DNA of 64,000 nucleotides. It comes from Bradyrhizobium sp. Ce-3 (lineage in GTDB: Bacteria; Pseudomonadota; Alphaproteobacteria; Rhizobiales; Xanthobacteraceae). The notes under the pieces were generated by a model that was not told the DNA's origin, searched no databases, and worked only from the letters and a program-made list of their open reading frames with translations. Location: assembly GCF_022835695.1 (NCBI RefSeq), contig NZ_BQUV01000002.1:186001-250000 (forward strand), read 5' to 3'. This document shows, piece by piece, positions 60,941-64,000 of this stretch (position 1 is the first letter of the stretch; the number at the start of each line of letters is the position of its first letter). The position numbers were made by a program, and so were the translations under genes.

Positions 60941-62707
60941 TTATTGAGGCGAGGGGCCTGCCGCGAGCTGGCCGGTGATGGTGCCGACCAGTGTGGCAGG
61001 CCGGTTGCCGTCGCCGGCGGCGTGCGCCGGAGCAGCCTCGGCCTTGCGCTGCGCGAGCGCGCTGGTCAGGCTGGTCAGCGCGTCCGATCCGGCCGGGAAG
61101 CCTGCCTCGGTGAGGATCTTGTCGATCATCGGCTTGAACGCCGAGACCGACAGCAGCTGCGCGGCGAGGCCGTCGCCGAGCCCAAGACCGCCATTGCCCC
61201 CGCCATTGCCGTTGGCATGGCCGTTGCCGCCGCCGCGGCCGAGCATGCTGCCGGTGTCGAAGATCCGGATGTCGGAGATCTTCTCGATCGGCTTGACCGC
61301 CTCGGCGAGCGCGCTCGGGATCACGTTGATCCGCGCCAGGTTGAGGTCGTAGTCGATCATCTCGGCGCTCAACTTGTTGCGCGCCTCCGCCTTCATCGTC
61401 GCGACCTCGGCCTCGGCCTGACCGAGCGCCTTGACGCCGGCGGCGCGGGTGGTGGCGGCAGCCGCATCGGCCTTGGCGAGCACGTTGGTGGCTTCCGCCT
61501 TGTTGGCGGCGGCCTGGCGCTCGGCCTCGGCCATCACGGTGACCGGCATCGCGTCGGTCTCGGCGACCTTGCGCGCCGCGATCACGTTGATGATCCTGTC
61601 GCGTTCGGCGACCTCGGTGGCGCGGGCGGTGGTGACCTTTTCCTCGGCGGCGATCGCGACCGCACGCGCGGTCTCGGCGATGGTTTGCGCTTCCGACTGG
61701 TCCTTGTTCTTGTTGGCGACGACGATCGCAGCGTCCTGGGCCACGATCTGCAGATCGCGTTCCATCTCGGTGGTGCGGCGCTTCACCGCCAGATCGGCCT
61801 CGATCTTGCGGGTGTCGCGGGCCTGGTTGGCCTCGGTCTGCTTGTTGGCGACCGCGAGCTCCTGCTGGATGCGGTATTCGGCCTCGTTCTGCAACGCGGT
61901 CTGCTCGACCTGCGCGGTCTGTGCGCGCATCGCGGCGGTCTTGTTGGCGATGTCGCGCTGCTGGGCGAGCTCGGCCTCGCGCTTGGTGCTTTCGATCGTC
62001 AGCGTGGTCTGCCGCGCCACCAGATCCTGCTGGGCGATGTTGACCTCGGTGGTGCGGACGATCTGGTTGCGCTCCTGCTCGCGCTCCTTGGTGATCTTGG
62101 TCAGCGTGGTGAGGCCGTGCGCGTCGAAGAAGTTGCTCGGGTTGAAATGCTTGATGTCGCTCTGGTCGAGCCGGGTCAACGACACCGATTCGAGCTCGAG
62201 GCCGTTGTTCTGGATGTCGGCACCGACCGCGTCCTGCACCGCCTTGACGAAGGTCGCGCGCTGCTCCTGCAGTTCTTCCAGGTTCATGGTCGCGGCGACC
62301 GAGCGCAGGCCGTCGACGAATTTGGCTTCCACCAGCTCGCGCAGCTCGGCCGCATCGTTGGTGCGGTTGCCGAGCGTCTGCGCGGCGAGTGCGATCGACG
62401 ACGAGTCGGGTTTGACGCGCAGATAGAACTCGGCGCCGATGTCGACGCGCATGCGGTCCTTGGTGATCAGCGAGTCCGGGCCGCCGCGCGCGACCTCGAG
62501 CCGCAGCGTCTTCAGGTTCACCGCGGCGGTGGAGTGGAAGATCGGCAGCACCAGCGAGCCGCCGTCGAGCACCACCTTCTGGCCGCCGAGGCCGGTGCGG
62601 ACATAGGCCTCATCGCGCGTCGAGCGCTTGTACAGCTTTGCGAACAGCAGGCCGATGACGAGAATGGCAAGGACGCCAATGACGACGGGTATAGCAAGTT
62701 CCCACAT
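60941..62707 (-). CDS. yqiK: Flotillin family protein (YqiK-like SPFH)
   Basis: The 588-residue protein has an N-terminal hydrophobic segment (VIGVLAILVIGLLFAKLYK), an SPFH domain (KTLRLEVARGGPDSLITKDRMRVD) and a long coiled-coil rich in Ala/Glu (repeated AEAxxxA helices), then a short tail with a Gly/Asn stretch (GRGGGNGHANGNGGGNGG). Flotillins organise membrane microdomains and guard membrane fluidity. It ends a three-gene operon. Confidence 0.92.
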   Translation of the reverse strand: MWELAIPVVIGVLAILVIGLLFAKLYKRSTRDEAYVRTGLGGQKVVLDGGSLVLPIFHSTAAVNLKTLRLEVARGGPDSLITKDRMRVDIGAEFYLRVKPDSSSIALAAQTLGNRTNDAAELRELVEAKFVDGLRSVAATMNLEELQEQRATFVKAVQDAVGADIQNNGLELESVSLTRLDQSDIKHFNPSNFFDAHGLTTLTKITKEREQERNQIVRTTEVNIAQQDLVARQTTLTIESTKREAELAQQRDIANKTAAMRAQTAQVEQTALQNEAEYRIQQELAVANKQTEANQARDTRKIEADLAVKRRTTEMERDLQIVAQDAAIVVANKNKDQSEAQTIAETARAVAIAAEEKVTTARATEVAERDRIINVIAARKVAETDAMPVTVMAEAERQAAANKAEATNVLAKADAAAATTRAAGVKALGQAEAEVATMKAEARNKLSAEMIDYDLNLARINVIPSALAEAVKPIEKISDIRIFDTGSMLGRGGGNGHANGNGGGNGGLGLGDGLAAQLLSVSAFKPMIDKILTEAGFPAGSDALTSLTSALAQRKAEAAPAHAAGDGNRPATLVGTITGQLAAGPSPQ

Positions 62708-62710
62708 GTG

Positions 62711-63373
62711 TTATGCCCTGTTGGAAGATTGTCGTTGTTCGACGAGGTCGGAAGGAGCGGCGATCGCGATGAAGCCTTTGGCGTCGCGATCGACCAGCAG
62801 CACGCTGGTGCCGACCGGCAATGCCTCGGACTCGGCGCTGGCACGCGCCGGCACGGTGTGCCAGTTGCCGAAGACATCCTTGAGACGGACCCTGCCGGGC
62901 AGGCCCTGATCGAGCGGGCCGACCGACACGGTTGCGACCTTGCCGACAAAGTCGCTGTCGTTGACCGCATAGCTCTCGTCGCGCGGGATGATGCGGGCGA
63001 GGCCGCGGCTGGTATTTCTGATTACGGGGATACTGCCGGCCGCGGCAACCACCGCGGCAAGCGAGACCGGGATGGCGGTGCCTGCGGCATGCGCCAGTCC
63101 CTGAAGCAGGAAACCTCCGATCGAGAATATGCCAAGTATCAGGATGATCAGGATCAGGAGGGGAAGCCGTCCGGCGTTGATCCAGAGAAACAGGCCACTG
63201 AGAGCGTTGTGGCTCTCGGCCTCGACCGCGAAATCCTTGCCGATGAGTTCGCTGATCGAAAGTCCGACCATGGTGGTCAGCAGCTCGATACCGCCAAGTG
63301 CTACCATGATCGCAGCCGCGACCGCGAACGGCCGCACGTCGGGGGCGAGCAGGATGTCGCCAACTGCACTCAT
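62711..63373 (-). CDS. yqiJ: YqiJ-like OB-fold membrane protein
   Basis: The 220-residue protein has three or four hydrophobic segments (FAVAAAIMVALGGIELLTTM, LPLLILIILILGIFSIGGFL) and a C-terminal OB-fold (VGKVATVSVGPLDQGLPGRV). YqiJ/NfeD-like proteins accompany flotillins. It starts at the PspA-like stop (ATGA overlap) and ends 3 nt before the flotillin ATG. Confidence 0.88.
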   Translation of the reverse strand: MSAVGDILLAPDVRPFAVAAAIMVALGGIELLTTMVGLSISELIGKDFAVEAESHNALSGLFLWINAGRLPLLILIILILGIFSIGGFLLQGLAHAAGTAIPVSLAAVVAAAGSIPVIRNTSRGLARIIPRDESYAVNDSDFVGKVATVSVGPLDQGLPGRVRLKDVFGNWHTVPARASAESEALPVGTSVLLVDRDAKGFIAIAAPSDLVEQRQSSNRA

Positions 63374-63990
63374 TTTTCTGACTTGATCCTTTCAAGCCGC
63401 GCCGCGATTTCCTTTTCACGGTGCAGGCGATCGAGTTCGTCAAGCTCCTTGTCGCCGAGCACGCTCGCAGCGGGAACACCGGTGACCCGGGCGATCGCCG
63501 CCATCGCGCGCTCAGCACTCAATGTATTGGTCGTCGATGGGGCCCGGCTGGTTTCGTCGTTGGCCTCGCGGATCAGACTTTGTTCGAGATCGGCCAATCG
63601 CTGCTCGGCCTCGCGGCGCGCGCCGAGCATGGCTTGCAGTGCCTTGGTCTGCTCGTCGATCTCGAGTTCGATGAAATCCATCGCGCGCTCCAGCGCGATC
63701 ACCTGCGACTCCAGGTCGATTTGCCGTGCGACGCCGGCCCGGGCGAGATCCTCGCGATTTTCCGCAAGTGCGAGACGGATCTTCTCGCTGAGACTGGCCG
63801 TCTCGGTATCCAGTTCTTCGCGCCGCCGCTTCAGGCGGAATTCCTCGGCGCGCGACTTGCCGAGCGCATAGCGCGCCTCGTCGGCGCCGGCGTCGATCTC
63901 GCGGATCGCCTGCTTGACCAACGCCACCTTGTTGTTGCTCTCGACATTGTCGATGGTCTGGCTCGCGATGGCGGCAAGAAGCCGGCCCAT
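63370..63990 (-). CDS. PspA/IM30-like coiled-coil protein, start possibly outside window
   Basis: The frame gives at least 206 residues of nearly continuous coiled coil: NNKVALVKQAIREIDAGADE, EEFRLKRRREELDTETASL, then LERAMDFIELEIDEQTKALQ. This pattern fits PspA/IM30 membrane-remodelling proteins. The frame stays open to the edge, so the true start may lie further right. It overlaps yqiJ by 4 nt; the module is an envelope-stress unit. Confidence 0.78.
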   Translation of the reverse strand: MGRLLAAIASQTIDNVESNNKVALVKQAIREIDAGADEARYALGKSRAEEFRLKRRREELDTETASLSEKIRLALAENREDLARAGVARQIDLESQVIALERAMDFIELEIDEQTKALQAMLGARREAEQRLADLEQSLIREANDETSRAPSTTNTLSAERAMAAIARVTGVPAASVLGDKELDELDRLHREKEIAARLERIKSEK

Positions 63991-64000
63991 GCGCGCAAGG

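Noticed and set aside
60839-63871. A 1010-codon plus-strand open frame over the flotillin operon
   Set aside because: Antisense to three genes with matching families and overlapping starts; no recognisable domain.

Overview
The window reads as a chromosomal segment of a GC-rich alphaproteobacterium of the Bradyrhizobium / Rhodopseudomonas group. Three things suggest this: the gene orders slt-dapA-mscL-smpB and rpoZ-rsh-pdxJ-acpS-lepB-rnc-era-recO-parC, the dispersed extragenic palindromes typical of that group, and a perfect FNR/FixK-type box. I recognise no plasmid, phage, integrase, IS element or CRISPR array.

Left part (1-11 kb): pyrB with a partial pyrC-type gene whose product lacks dihydroorotase metal ligands; a VanX-like dipeptidase; two tandemly duplicated membrane-anchored hypotheticals; an AidB-like acyl-CoA dehydrogenase; a CPBP membrane protease; an RTX-like repeat protein; an orphan amino-acid-type binding protein behind an anaerobox; an AEC transporter and ruvX.

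Middle-left (11-34 kb): a LysR regulator opposite two nitronate monooxygenase genes; gatC, gatA and gatB interleaved with small hypotheticals and a patatin lipoprotein; a 1.4 kb gene-poor stretch holding a 32-residue lysine-rich peptide gene, a candidate structured RNA and an array of GATC palindromes; then an accessory block of transporters (2 TSUP, 2 EamA including one at 55 kb, MFS) with LysR and AraC regulators, several hypotheticals, and a serralysin-like RTX metalloprotease divergent from a second RTX protein.

Middle-right (34-53 kb) is housekeeping: tRNA-Ser(GCT), soluble lytic transglycosylase, dapA, mscL, smpB, a peroxiredoxin, a type-5 uracil-DNA glycosylase overlapping an NYN-domain gene, rpoZ, the single RelA/SpoT homologue, pdxJ, acpS, lepB, rnc, era, recO and parC. 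This block joins translation quality control, stringent response, lipid and secretion start-up, RNA processing and DNA repair.

Right end (52-64 kb): a His-rich CDF metal exporter, an AHL-lactonase-like hydrolase, an XRE regulator opposite an EamA exporter with 13-bp operator repeats between them, a class III cyclase, a PhyH dioxygenase coupled to a P-loop kinase, an MFS exporter, and a flotillin / YqiJ / PspA-like membrane-stress operon running off the edge.

All calls come from reading the sequence and recognising family motifs; no database search was possible.
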